Assembly: GCA_035649275.1 (NCBI GenBank)
Contig: DASRJW010000029.1
Coordinates: 1-64,000, forward strand
Length of the DNA: 64,000 nucleotides
Source: Candidatus Krumholzibacteriia bacterium
GTDB lineage: Bacteria > Krumholzibacteriota > Krumholzibacteriia > G020349025
Direction: 5' to 3'
The position numbers and the translations under genes are program-made. The notes below the pieces were generated by a model, which was not told the origin of the DNA, made no database searches, and saw nothing but the letters and a program-made list of their open reading frames with translations. Shown here one piece after another: positions 34,754 to 46,781 of this stretch (positions are counted from its first letter, which is position 1; each line of letters starts with the position of its first letter).

Positions 34754-35374
34754 GTGATCCGGATCAACTTGCTTCCCCGGGAAGAACGTCCGAAGCGTCG
34801 GACGCTGCCGACCATCCAGATCCCGCGCCTGGGCACCGTCGCCCCCTTCGCGGCGCTGGGTGTGATCGCACTTGCCGTCGTCACCGCGGCGACGGTGCAG
34901 AGCCGCCAGCTTGCCAAGCTGCAGGGTGACGTCGCCGCGGCCCGCGCCGAGACAGAGCGCTACAAGCCGCAGCTGGAAAAGATCCGCGACATCACCCAGA
35001 AGCGCGAAGAGGTGCGTACCCGCCTGGACATCATCGCCCGGCTGGACCGCGATCGCTACTACCGCGTGCAGCTGCTGGACGAGGTCAGCCAGGCGCTACC
35101 GGACAACATGTGGCTGTCGGAGCTCTCGGAGCTCGGCGACCGGCGCTTCAAGCTCGATGGTGTCACCTTCTCCAACTTCATCGTGGCGCGATTCATGGAG
35201 GATCTGGAGAGCGCGGAGCACTGGCAGGAAGTGGATCTGGACGTGACCCAGAAGGGCGAAATGGAGGACCTCGAGGTCGTGAAGTTCAGCCTCGTCTCCA
35301 ACGCCCAGCCCACGCCGGTGCTGCCCACGGCCCTCGAGGCCCCGAGCCCGCAGCTCTCCAGCGCGCAACCCTAA
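34754..35374 (+). CDS. pilN: type IV pilus assembly protein PilN
   Basis: 206 residues, GTG start 4 bases after pilM. The cytoplasmic N-terminus IRINLLPREE is the conserved PilM-binding motif. Then one membrane segment (LGVIALAVVTAATVQS), a coiled coil (residues about 50-95) and a small alpha/beta domain (LLDEVSQALPDNMWLSEL). PilN forms inner-membrane heterodimers with PilO. Confidence 0.93.
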   Translation: MIRINLLPREERPKRRTLPTIQIPRLGTVAPFAALGVIALAVVTAATVQSRQLAKLQGDVAAARAETERYKPQLEKIRDITQKREEVRTRLDIIARLDRDRYYRVQLLDEVSQALPDNMWLSELSELGDRRFKLDGVTFSNFIVARFMEDLESAEHWQEVDLDVTQKGEMEDLEVVKFSLVSNAQPTPVLPTALEAPSPQLSSAQP

Positions 35375-35392
35375 ACCGGGGATGGAGTAACG

Positions 35393-36148
35393 ATGTCGCT
35401 ACGGGATCCACGCACCCAGAAGATCGCGATCTGCTCGGCCGTCAGCGTCGCCGTCCTTTGGGGCTTCTTCGTCGCCGACTTCCTGCCCTTCGGGTATCGA
35501 CGTCGCGCCGCCGAGGTGACCCGGTTGCGCGGCGAGTACGAGAGCGTGGCGGCGGAGCTGGAGAAGGCGCGGCGCACCGTCGCCACCTTGCCGCAGCTGG
35601 AGCGCGAACACGCCGAGCTGCAACGGCGCTGGGAAGAGGCGCAGCAGTTGCTGCCCACGGACAAGGAGATGGCGCGGCTGCTCATGCAGATCACCCAGGC
35701 CGGCGAGGAAGTGGGGGTCGAGTTCGAGTTGTTCAAGCCCGGGTCGCCGCGGCCGCAGGAGTTCTTCAACGAGAACCCGGTGGAAATGCAAGTGGCCTGC
35801 GGCTACCACCAGCTCGGCGTGTTTCTGTCGCGGCTGGCGAACCTGTCGCGCTTGGTCAATGTGTCTGAGCTCCACCTCAAGGGCCACGATTCGAAGACGC
35901 GCGAGCAGCTGAAGAGCACGGGGCGCGAGGACGAGACCCTGATCGCCACTTTCATGGCGACGGCGTACTCGCTCCGCGACATGAGCGCCGAACCGGTGGC
36001 GGCGGCGCCGGCGACGGGCGGACGCAACGGCAAGGCCGTGACGCCCACGGAAGACGCGGCGCCGAAGGCGGCGCGCAAGGGACGCCCTACTCGCGCCGTG
36101 GGTCCGGCGAAGAACGCCGCGGCCGCCGCCTCGAAGAGGGGGAAGTAG
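35393..36148 (+). CDS. pilO: type IV pilus assembly protein PilO
   Basis: 251 residues. One membrane segment near the N-terminus (IAICSAVSVAVLWGFFVADF), coiled coil (residues 38-95), then the PilO core: QLLPTDKEMARLLMQITQAG, FFNENPVEMQVACGYHQLGV, FLSRLANLSRLVNVSEL. The C-terminus is a Lys/Ala-rich tail (about 50 residues), longer than usual. SD GGGGATGGAG upstream. Partner of PilN and PilP in the alignment complex. Confidence 0.93.
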   Translation: MSLRDPRTQKIAICSAVSVAVLWGFFVADFLPFGYRRRAAEVTRLRGEYESVAAELEKARRTVATLPQLEREHAELQRRWEEAQQLLPTDKEMARLLMQITQAGEEVGVEFELFKPGSPRPQEFFNENPVEMQVACGYHQLGVFLSRLANLSRLVNVSELHLKGHDSKTREQLKSTGREDETLIATFMATAYSLRDMSAEPVAAAPATGGRNGKAVTPTEDAAPKAARKGRPTRAVGPAKNAAAAASKRGK

Positions 36149-36150
36149 CC

Positions 36151-36747
36151 ATGCTGCGCACTCGCTCGTCTCGACTGATTTGGCCCCTCGTGGCGTGGCT
36201 CTGCGTCGCTCCCGCGGGCGCCGCGAGCGCGAAAAAGAAGGCAGCGGCTCCGGAGAAGGCACCGGCCCCCGAGGCCGTGACCCCGGCGGCTTCGGCCCCC
36301 GTGGCCACGGGCTCGGCGTCCACGGGCTCGCCGGCAGAGGCCACGCCGGCAGCGGCCCTGGCGGCAGCGGCGAAGTCGCCGGCAGACCTCCTGCTTCCTG
36401 CCGAGGACACGGCGCCGCAGGCACTGCGGGAGAAACAGTTCTTCTATGGCTCTTTCGGCATGCGCGATCCCTTCCGCTCCCTCGTGGGCGGGGACTTCGA
36501 GCCGGCGGAGCAGGAGCTCGTGGATCTGCACACGGTGCAGCTGGTCGGGATGTTGTGGGAAGACGAGGAATACGTCGCCATCGTCCAGGACGCCCAGGGT
36601 TTCGGCTACGCCCTGAGCCCGGGCGACCCCGTGCGTAACGGTGTCGTGGTCTCGGTCACTCGGCACGAACTTGTCGGACGACTCAACGTCTTCGGCATGG
36701 TGGATCGAGTGAACCTTCGTTTACAGCGTGAACGTGACGAGGAGTGA
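36151..36747 (+). CDS. pilP: type IV pilus assembly protein PilP
   Basis: 198 residues, starting 2 bases after pilO. An N-terminal hydrophobic signal (LIWPLVAWLCVAPAGAASA) has no clear lipobox, unlike the PilP lipoprotein of Pseudomonas. A long Ala/Pro-rich linker follows, then the PilP fold: YGSFGMRDPFRSLVGG, LVGMLWEDEEYVAIVQD, GYALSPGDPVRNGVVVSVTR. It links PilN/PilO to the PilQ secretin across the periplasm. Confidence 0.92.
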   Translation: MLRTRSSRLIWPLVAWLCVAPAGAASAKKKAAAPEKAPAPEAVTPAASAPVATGSASTGSPAEATPAAALAAAAKSPADLLLPAEDTAPQALREKQFFYGSFGMRDPFRSLVGGDFEPAEQELVDLHTVQLVGMLWEDEEYVAIVQDAQGFGYALSPGDPVRNGVVVSVTRHELVGRLNVFGMVDRVNLRLQRERDEE

Positions 36748-36752
36748 GGAAC

Positions 36753-38720
36753 ATGATGACGCGTGAGCACGCAATGCGGGTCGGGCTCGCGGCTGCCCTG
36801 TCACTGCTGGTGACCATGGCCGGGGCCGCACAGACCCTCAAGGAGGTCGAGGTCCGCGGCGTGGGAGACGGAACCCGCATCGTCCTGGACGTGGACGGCG
36901 AGGTCACTCACAAGTCCTTCATGCTGACGAACCCGGAGCGCATCGTCCTGGATCTGCTGGGCGCATCGAACAGCGTCCGCGTGGGCTCCCGCAGCCTGCC
37001 GGCAGGCCCGGTGAAGGACGTGCGCATCTCGCAGTACGCCCGCGATCCCCAGGCAGTGACGCGCCTAGTCTGCGACCTGCGGCAGCCGTCGCAGTTCGAG
37101 GTCACCCGGGTGGGCAACAAACTGGTGCTGGCGGTGAGCCCCACCGGAGCTCCGGCGCCCGTGGGTGCCGTGGCAGCTCGCCAGGTGCCGGCCTCGGAGC
37201 CGGCCCCGGCAGAGAAGGCCGTAGCGGAGAAGTCCCCGTCGACCGCGCCTGCACCGGCGGCCCGCTCGGCGCCGGCGCCGGCAGCGGAAATCACCGTGGC
37301 CGCGCCGTCGAGCCCGGCCCCGGTGGAGGACGCAGCGCCGAGTCCGGGCGCCACCGCTCCAACCCAGAACGCCGCGGCTCCGGAGGCGGCGCCGGCACCC
37401 GGCACCGCCACCCACGGCGAGGTGACGCCGCGCCTGGCGGCGGCCTACCGCCGCGCGGGCGTGCAGGTACCGGAAGACCGGCAAGCGCCGGAGCTGATTC
37501 AGGCGCCGGTGACGGTGCACGAGAGCAGCGGCCGCCGCATCAACCTGGACCTGCAGGGCGCTGACATCCGCACCGTGCTGCGCACCCTCTCCGATTACGC
37601 CGGCAAGAACATCATCGCCGGCAAGGACGTGGAGGGCCAGGTCAACGCGCGCATCAAGGACGCCCCCTGGCAGGACGCCCTGGCGGCCATCCTCAAGGCG
37701 CATGGTTACGGCTACGTCGAGGAAAACGGCATCATCCGCGTCGGCGAGATGGCGAAGATCCGCAACGAGGAGCTGGAAGAGGTGGCGGCGGCCCGCAAGC
37801 GCGAGGAACTGCTGCCCATCGTCACCGAGGTGTTCAAGCTCGAGTTCGCCAATGCCGCCGAGCTCAAGGCGTCGCTGGCGGAAATGTTGACCAACCGCGG
37901 CAAGCTGCAGACCGACAGCCGCACCAACTCGCTCATCGTCAGCGACATCCGCTTGAACGTGGAGAAGATCGGCTCCATGGCGCGGGAGCTGGACGATCGC
38001 ACCCAGCAGGTGGAGATCGTCTCCAAGCTGGTGGACGTCTCCGCCGATGACAGCAAGAACCTGGGGATCTCCTGGTCCCTCACCAACGTCAGCCTCGGCG
38101 ACGTCACCGGCGGCGCCGCGGTCACGGCGCCCACGCCGGGTGCGGTGGGGGCGCTGCGCATCGGCACGGTGCAGTCCTGGGGACAGCTGGACATGTTGCT
38201 GGACGCCCTGGCCCGTTCCAAGCGCGCCAACATCGTCTCCAACCCCAACATCACCACGGTGAACAACCGGGAAGCCAAGATCCTGGTGGGTTCGAAGATC
38301 CCGCTCATCGTGGCCGACGAGGCCGGGAACGCCATCACCCAGCTCACCACGGTGGGCATCCAGATGCGCGTCACCCCGCACGTGAACTCGGACAAGACCA
38401 TCACCCTGGACTTGCATCCCGAAGTGAGCGAACTGTCCTCCCAAGCGACGGTGCAGGGGGGCGTGATCATCAACACCAGCGAGGCCGACACGCGGGTCGT
38501 GGTGAACGACAGCGAGACCGCCATCATCGGCGGCCTCATGCGCGACGTCTCGTCGGAGGTGAAGACCGGGATCCCGGTGTTGCAGGACATCCCCGGTCTG
38601 GGGTGGCTCTTCCGCACCTCGAACAAGTCGACCGACAAGCGGGAGCTCATCATCTTCGTGACCCCCAGGCTGCTGGAATCGGCCTCCCTGGGCGGGCAGC
38701 AGTACCAGCAGAAACCCTGA
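36753..38720 (+). CDS. pilQ: type IV pilus secretin PilQ
   Basis: Outer-membrane pore for the pilus. 655 residues from ATG 36753; a GTG at 36744 overlapping the pilP stop is an equal alternative. Signal peptide (LAAALSLLVTMAGAAQ), one AMIN peptidoglycan-binding domain (residues about 25-115), an Ala/Pro/Glu linker of about 100 residues, an STN/N0 domain (INLDLQGADIRTVLRTLSDY), an N1-type domain (FANAAELKASLAEMLTNRGK) and the secretin core: ANIVSNPNITTVNNREAKIL, GIQMRVTPHVNSDKTITLDL, GIPVLQDIPGLGWLFRT, ending FVTPRLL and a short tail. A terminator-like hairpin follows. Confidence 0.96.
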   Translation: MMTREHAMRVGLAAALSLLVTMAGAAQTLKEVEVRGVGDGTRIVLDVDGEVTHKSFMLTNPERIVLDLLGASNSVRVGSRSLPAGPVKDVRISQYARDPQAVTRLVCDLRQPSQFEVTRVGNKLVLAVSPTGAPAPVGAVAARQVPASEPAPAEKAVAEKSPSTAPAPAARSAPAPAAEITVAAPSSPAPVEDAAPSPGATAPTQNAAAPEAAPAPGTATHGEVTPRLAAAYRRAGVQVPEDRQAPELIQAPVTVHESSGRRINLDLQGADIRTVLRTLSDYAGKNIIAGKDVEGQVNARIKDAPWQDALAAILKAHGYGYVEENGIIRVGEMAKIRNEELEEVAAARKREELLPIVTEVFKLEFANAAELKASLAEMLTNRGKLQTDSRTNSLIVSDIRLNVEKIGSMARELDDRTQQVEIVSKLVDVSADDSKNLGISWSLTNVSLGDVTGGAAVTAPTPGAVGALRIGTVQSWGQLDMLLDALARSKRANIVSNPNITTVNNREAKILVGSKIPLIVADEAGNAITQLTTVGIQMRVTPHVNSDKTITLDLHPEVSELSSQATVQGGVIINTSEADTRVVVNDSETAIIGGLMRDVSSEVKTGIPVLQDIPGLGWLFRTSNKSTDKRELIIFVTPRLLESASLGGQQYQQKP

Positions 38721-38746
38721 GCGCACCACTTGCCGACTCTGCGCGT

Positions 38747-38770
38747 CGCGGCGCCCTGCGGGGCGCCGCG
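38747..38770 (+). terminator. GC-rich hairpin after pilQ
   Basis: CGCGGCGCCC (38747-38756), loop TGCG, GGGCGCCGCG (38761-38770): a perfect 10-bp stem 27 bases after the pilQ stop. A short TTT follows seven bases later. Likely end of the pilM-Q transcript, although aroC is on the same strand. Confidence 0.6.
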
Positions 38771-38926
38771 CGCGCTTTCCGCCCCGACGTTGGGGGCGCT
38801 GTGCGGCGCGCCGCCGGGGCGCGCTTGCGCCTGCGGCCCCCCCTTCTCTAGGCTGGAGCGGACGGCGCGCCGCGCCGTCGCGCACGTCGACCCCGTGCGC
38901 CGCTCTGGACGTGGTGGAGGCCCACG

Positions 38927-40114
38927 GTGGCGCTGCGTTTCCTGACTGCCGGCGAATCCCATGGCCCCGGGCTCACCGCCATCGTCGAGGGCTTGCCCTC
39001 TGGTCTGGCTCTCGATCCCGCGGCGGTGGAAGCCGAGCTGCGCCGGCGGCAGGGTGGTTACGGCCGCGGCGCGCGCATGCAGATCGAAGCGGATCGCGCC
39101 ACCTTCACCGCCGGCGTGCGGCACGGCAAGACCCTCGGCAGCCCCTTGGCGCTGCACATCCCCAATCTGGATCACAAGCACTGGGAGAAGATCATGGCGC
39201 CCTTCGGTGTGGCGCCGGTACCACCACAGCGCGAGGTCACCGCGCCACGCCCGGGGCATGCGGATCTCGCCGGCGGCACCAAGCACCGGGCCCGCGATCT
39301 GCGCGACGTGCTCGAACGCGCCAGCGCCCGGGAAACGGCGGCCCGCGTCGCCGTCGGCGCCGTCGCTCGGCAATTCCTCGCCGTCTTCGGTGTGCGCATC
39401 GTCGGGCACACCCGCTCTCTCGGCGGGATCACGGTGGAAGCACGGGTGCCGGAGGAGGTGCCCTACGACGCGGTGCAGCCACGGGCGGCGGCCAACGATC
39501 TCGCCGTGCTCGATCCGGAGATGCACGCCCGCATGGTCGCGGCCATCGACGCCGCCAAGGCGGACGGCGACACCTTGGGCGGCGTGGTCGAAGTGCTGGC
39601 GCTGGGAGTGCCCGCTGGGCTCGGCAGCCACGTGCACTGGGACCGGCGGCTCGACGCGCGACTCGGACAAGCGTTGCTCTCCATCCCGGCGGTGAAAGGA
39701 GTGGAGATCGGTCCGGCGTTCGCGAACGCCGCGCTGCGTGGCTCCCAGGTGCACGATTCCGTGGCACCGGCGGCGGCCGGCGGGCTGCAGCGGCAGAGCA
39801 ACCGCGCCGGCGGTTGCGAAGGCGGAGTGAGCAACGGCGAGCCTCTGGTCTTGCGCGCGGCGATGAAGCCGCTTTCCACCTTGATGCGGGCGCTGCCCAC
39901 GGTGGATCTGCGCACCGGCAAGCCCGCGCGGGCGGCGGTGGAGCGCAGCGATGTCTGCGCCGTCCCCGCCTGCGGCGTGGTGGCCGAGGCGGTGGTCGCC
40001 ATCGTTCTCGCCCAGGCGTGGCTGGAAAAATTCTCCGGCGATTGCTTGGACGACGTGCTGGCGGCGTGGCGTCATTACGTGCAAGAGGTCGCCCGGTGGC
40101 TGCCATCGTCCTGA
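38927..40114 (+). CDS. aroC: chorismate synthase AroC
   Basis: Last step of the shikimate pathway: EPSP to chorismate, needs reduced FMN. GTG start with GGAGG at a suitable distance; 395 residues. Motifs: FLTAGESHGPGL, GYGRGARMQIE, ATAPRPGHADL-like phrase VTAPRPGHADLAGGTKH, LERASARETAARVAVGAVAR, GGVSNGEPLVLRAAMKP. It follows pilQ and overlaps aroK by 19 bases; secretin genes next to aro genes are also known in proteobacteria (pilQ-aroK-aroB). Confidence 0.96.
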   Translation: MALRFLTAGESHGPGLTAIVEGLPSGLALDPAAVEAELRRRQGGYGRGARMQIEADRATFTAGVRHGKTLGSPLALHIPNLDHKHWEKIMAPFGVAPVPPQREVTAPRPGHADLAGGTKHRARDLRDVLERASARETAARVAVGAVARQFLAVFGVRIVGHTRSLGGITVEARVPEEVPYDAVQPRAAANDLAVLDPEMHARMVAAIDAAKADGDTLGGVVEVLALGVPAGLGSHVHWDRRLDARLGQALLSIPAVKGVEIGPAFANAALRGSQVHDSVAPAAAGGLQRQSNRAGGCEGGVSNGEPLVLRAAMKPLSTLMRALPTVDLRTGKPARAAVERSDVCAVPACGVVAEAVVAIVLAQAWLEKFSGDCLDDVLAAWRHYVQEVARWLPSS

Positions 40115-40617
40115 TCGGTTTCATGGGCAGTGGCAAGAGCACACTCGGGCAGAAGCTCGCCACCGCTCTCGGTGTCGATTTCGTCGATCTCGACCAGCGT
40201 CTCGAAGCGGAGCAAGGCTGCAGCATCCGCCATCTGCTGGCGCGGCACGGCGAGGCGGGCTTCCGCGCCCTGGAGCTGCGAGCGCTGCACGACTTGCTCA
40301 CCAGCGGCGGTGCGGATCGGGTCATCGCCACCGGCGGCGGCGTGGTGGAGAGCCAGGCGGCGCGACCCCTGCTCCGCCGTCTCGGGCGGGTGGTCTGGTT
40401 GCGGGCGAATCCGGAAGCGTGCGTGGCGCGACTCGGCACCGCCCGGGGAGAGCGGCCGCTCCTGGACGACGAGAGCAGCTGGCGCGCCCGCTACCAACGC
40501 CGCGAGCCGCTCTACCGCGACCTTGCGGAGCTGGTGGTGGAGACGCACCCGGCAGCCCTCGAAGCCAGTCTGGAGGCGGTTCTGCACGGCCTCGGCCTCG
40601 CTCCACCGGGTGCCTGA
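40096..40617 (+). CDS. aroK: shikimate kinase AroK
   Basis: Phosphorylates shikimate at O3 using ATP. GTG start inside the aroC 3' end; 173 residues, normal length. Walker A GFMGSGKSTLGQKLA, shikimate-binding DLDQRLE, GFRALELRAL and ATGGGVVES. The lid region reads RPLLDDESSWRARYQRREPL. Overlap with aroC suggests translational coupling of the two pathway genes. Confidence 0.95.
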   Translation: MAAIVLIGFMGSGKSTLGQKLATALGVDFVDLDQRLEAEQGCSIRHLLARHGEAGFRALELRALHDLLTSGGADRVIATGGGVVESQAARPLLRRLGRVVWLRANPEACVARLGTARGERPLLDDESSWRARYQRREPLYRDLAELVVETHPAALEASLEAVLHGLGLAPPGA

Positions 40618-40620
40618 CGC

Positions 40621-41409
40621 ATGCTGCGCATCACCGCAGGACGCTTCCGGGGCCGCCGCCTCCACGGTCCCCGGGGAGACTGGCTGCGGCCCACCGCGGA
40701 CCGGGTCAAGCAGTCCATCTATAATGTGCTGCAGGACCTCGTCCCCGGCGCCCGGGTCCTGGATCTCTGTGCCGGCACCGGGAACTTGGGGTTGGAAGCC
40801 TGGTCCCGTGGCGCCGCCCTAGTGGTGCTGGTGGAGCGGGAGCCCCGCGCCCTGGCGCTGATCGAGCGCAACCTACGTGCCCTTGAGCCGAGCGGGCAGG
40901 TGCTGGTGGTGCGGGACGACGCCGTCCGTTTTCTCGGCGCGGCGCCCCCGGGCCGCTTCGATCTGGTACTGGCGGATCCGCCCTACGACGCCGGGATGGA
41001 GGAGGCGCTGCTGCGCGCCTTGGGGCCGTCGCAGCCGCCTTGGTTCGTGCTGCAGCATGGGCGCGCCTGGAAGCTGCGGCAACCACCGGCGGGGTATCGC
41101 AGCTTCCGGGCGCAGCGCTTCGGCGACACGCTGGTGGAGTATCTGGTACGGGAGGAGACGGCCGATGGCGGATCCCAGGGTGGCTCTGTACCCGGGGACG
41201 TTCGATCCCCTCACGAACGGTCACATGGACATCGTGATCCGGGCGAGCGGTCTCTTCGACCGGGTCATCGTGGCGGTCGCGGAGTCGGCGAAGAAGGAGC
41301 CGATGCTGCCGCTGCAAGTGCGCTGCGACCTGGTGCGCGGCGCCTGCGCCGCACTGCCCCAGGTGAGCGTGCGGCCTTTCACGGGGCTGCTGGCGGCGGC
41401 CTACGGTGA
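40621..41409 (+). CDS. rsmD: RsmD-type 16S rRNA methyltransferase with long frame into coaD
   Basis: Methylates guanine 966 of 16S rRNA in the family. Conserved parts: ITAGRFRGRRLHGPRGDWLR, PTADRVKQSIYNVL, SAM loop DLCAGTGNLGLEAWSRGA, catalytic ADPPYDAGM. Homology ends near VEYLVREE (residue about 180, the usual length), but the frame stays open to 41409, 262 residues in all, and overlaps coaD by 245 bases. The extra 80 residues are Gly/Arg/Ala-rich, like the out-of-frame shadow of a GC-rich gene. Either the natural stop has been lost or a base is wrong near 41160. Confidence 0.88.
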   Translation: MLRITAGRFRGRRLHGPRGDWLRPTADRVKQSIYNVLQDLVPGARVLDLCAGTGNLGLEAWSRGAALVVLVEREPRALALIERNLRALEPSGQVLVVRDDAVRFLGAAPPGRFDLVLADPPYDAGMEEALLRALGPSQPPWFVLQHGRAWKLRQPPAGYRSFRAQRFGDTLVEYLVREETADGGSQGGSVPGDVRSPHERSHGHRDPGERSLRPGHRGGRGVGEEGADAAAASALRPGARRLRRTAPGERAAFHGAAGGGLR

Positions 41410-41691
41410 GCTCGGCATCCACGTCGTCATCAAAGGGCTGCGCTCGATGACGGACTTCGAGTACGAGTTCCAGCAGGCACAGGCGAATCGGCGCCTGCAC
41501 GCGCAGTTCGAGACCGTCTTCTTCATGCCCAGCGACCGGAACACCTGCATCTCCAGCTCGCTGGTGCGGGAGATCTATGCCCTTGGCGGGGACGTGCGGG
41601 ATTTCGTGCCCGAGAACGTGGCCCGCCATCTGGAGGCGGCGCGCACCCCCATGGCCGGACGGGGCGGCGGGCAAAAGAGCAAGGGGACCCC

Positions 41692-41695
<4 letters not shown>
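41165..41695 (+). CDS. coaD: phosphopantetheine adenylyltransferase CoaD
   Basis: Fourth step of CoA synthesis: 4'-phosphopantetheine plus ATP to dephospho-CoA. ATG with GGGAGGAG 7 bases upstream; 176 residues. Nucleotidyltransferase motifs: LYPGTFDPLTNGHMDI (T/HxGH), VIKGLRSMTDFEYEFQQA, FFMPSDRNTCISSSLVREI. The last 20 residues (AARTPMAGRGGGQKSKGTP) are a family-untypical tail. rsmD-coaD order is common in bacteria. Confidence 0.96.
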
Positions 41696-45033
<3,338 letters not shown>

Positions 45034-45055
45034 TAGACTGCGCCGGGAGGGCGGC

Positions 45056-45946
45056 GTGCGCGATGCTCTGGAGATGTTGGGTCTCCGCACTCTGGCGGTG
45101 CTGGCGAACGCGCCCCCGCCAGCGGCGGCGCTCGCCTGCGGTCGGGCTCTCGGCCGCTTCGCCTTCGCCCTCGGTGTCCGTCGCCGCGTCTGCTTGCAAA
45201 ACCTGGAGCGCGCCTTCCCCGGCTCGGAGCAGCAGGTCCTGCGGCAGCAACTGGGACGCGCTGCGTACGAGCATCTCGGCATGCTCGCGGTCGAATTCCT
45301 GCGCTTGCCGCGCCTGCGCGCCGAGGAGCGCCGGAGTGCCATGGACCTCGTCGGTGCCGAGCATTTGCAAGCCGCCGTCGCTTCGGGCCGTGGCGCCATT
45401 CTCGCCACCGCGCACTACGGCAACTGGGAACTCCTCGGCGCCGGGATGGTGGCGCACGGCTTCCCGCTCACCCTGGTGGTGCAGCGCCTGCGCAATCCCC
45501 GCGCCGAGGCCCTGGTGGGGGCGGTGCGCACGGCGGTGGGCGAGCGCGCCATCGAGCGTGGCATGGGCCTCCGCCGCTTGCGCTCCGAGCTGGAAGCCAA
45601 TCGCTTCGTCGCCGTCCTCACCGACCAGGACGCGCGGCGGCGCGGAGCCTTCGTGCCCTTCTTCGGTTCTCTCGCCTCGACACCGAAAGGCGCGGTGCAA
45701 CTGGCATGGCGACTCGAGGTGCCGTTGCTGCCAGTGCTGGGTCACCGCCTTCCTGGCGGCCGGCACTGCTTGACCGTGCACCCCCCGCTGCCGCTGCGCC
45801 GTGACCTGCCCGAAGAGGAGGTCGTGCACCAAACCTTGCTGCGCTTCAACGCCCTCCTCGAGGCAGCCATCCGCGCGGCGCCGTCGCAGTACCTCTGGTT
45901 GCACCGGCGCTGGAAGACTCCCGCGCCCGTTGCCGCGCCGGCTTGA
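45056..45946 (+). CDS. lysophospholipid acyltransferase, LpxL/HtrB family
   Basis: GTG 45056 with GGGAGG 5 bases upstream; 296 residues. The acyltransferase motif HX4E is in ATAHYGNWELLGAGM. RVCLQNLERAFPGS, VLTDQDARRRGAFVPFFGSL, PKGAVQLAWR and YLWLHRRWKTP are typical of lipid A late acyltransferases. This supports a lipid A-bearing outer membrane. The N-terminal membrane segment of E. coli LpxL is weak here. Confidence 0.9.
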   Translation: MRDALEMLGLRTLAVLANAPPPAAALACGRALGRFAFALGVRRRVCLQNLERAFPGSEQQVLRQQLGRAAYEHLGMLAVEFLRLPRLRAEERRSAMDLVGAEHLQAAVASGRGAILATAHYGNWELLGAGMVAHGFPLTLVVQRLRNPRAEALVGAVRTAVGERAIERGMGLRRLRSELEANRFVAVLTDQDARRRGAFVPFFGSLASTPKGAVQLAWRLEVPLLPVLGHRLPGGRHCLTVHPPLPLRRDLPEEEVVHQTLLRFNALLEAAIRAAPSQYLWLHRRWKTPAPVAAPA

Positions 45947-46000
45947 TCTCGGCTTGCTCGAGGGTGTTTCGGTGTCCCAGCAGCCGCCGGCCTTGCCGGG

Positions 46001-46693
46001 TCAGGGGCGCCGGTTGCGCCAGACGGCGTGGGAGAAGGCCGCGAGGCCGAGGGCGAGGCCGAGGAGGAGCCACTCCCAGGGATAGCGTGACGGCAGAGCC
46101 GCCAGGGCACGGCCGCTCGGCGTGGTCACGAAGCTCCACAGGCAGAGGGCGCCACCGAGAGCCGCGGTGAGCAGGTGCAGACGCCCGAGGCGGAAAGGGC
46201 CGCGACGACTTTCGTGTCGCAGCACCATGCTTCCCACCACGACGAGGACGCACGACACGAGCAGCGGCGCCCACACCGGGCCGAGCCAGGGGACCGGCAG
46301 CAGGAAGAGCAGGTCCCAGTCGCTCCCGTGCCGTGGCCAGCCGAGGCTGCAGCGGAGCGTGGCGTAATAGGCCAGGTCCCAGATCCCGAAGAGAAAGCAG
46401 AAGGTCGCGGTGGCGGGGACGGCGCGCCGGTAGACGAGGCGCGCCGCCGCGATGAGGAGAAGGAGCGTCGCTGCTTCACGCACGCGCTCCAATCCCGCCA
46501 GGCTTCCGGGCAGCGGCAGGAGGGGGAAGCGCTCCCCCTGTGGATCGAGGAGGCTGCGGTAGGCCGTGACGATCGCCGCCTCGATGATGGCAAAAGCCAC
46601 GGCCAGGAGTACCAAGCCGAGCCATGGAGGCTTGCCGCCTCCCTGACCCGGCTGGCCCGAGGCGCGGGGCGGGTTGACTGGACCGGGGGACAC
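46001..46693 (-). CDS. polytopic membrane protein of unknown function
   Basis: About 230 residues with some six membrane segments: GLVLLAVAFAIIEAAIV, AATLLLLIAAARLVYRR, FCFLFGIWDLAYYATLRCSL, WAPLLVSCVLVVVGSMVL, LLTAALGGALCLWSF, WEWLLLGLALGLAAFSHAVW. The phrases GIWDLAYYATL and WDLLFLLPVPWLGPVWAP are strongly patterned and look like a conserved family, but I cannot name it. The start is uncertain: GTG 46693 keeps the first membrane segment and leaves room for the opposite-strand promoter; an ATG at 46801 would overlap the neighbouring gene. It faces away from the lipoprotein-like gene. Confidence 0.65.
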   Translation of the reverse strand: MSPGPVNPPRASGQPGQGGGKPPWLGLVLLAVAFAIIEAAIVTAYRSLLDPQGERFPLLPLPGSLAGLERVREAATLLLLIAAARLVYRRAVPATATFCFLFGIWDLAYYATLRCSLGWPRHGSDWDLLFLLPVPWLGPVWAPLLVSCVLVVVGSMVLRHESRRGPFRLGRLHLLTAALGGALCLWSFVTTPSGRALAALPSRYPWEWLLLGLALGLAAFSHAVWRNRRP

Positions 46694-46702
46694 CTCTATT
46701 TT
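46674..46702 (+). promoter_or_regulatory. sigma-70-type promoter for the secreted protein gene
   Basis: TTGACT (46674-46679), 17-base spacer, TATTTT (46697-46702). Predicted transcript start near 46709, 73 bases before the ATG at 46782. It overlaps the 5' end of the minus-strand gene. Confidence 0.65.
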
Positions 46703-46781
46703 ACTCCGGCTTCTCGGGTTGCATCGGCGCCACGGCCGCGAACGGAGCGGGCACGGCCCGGTGAGGAGGGGAACCGCGCCC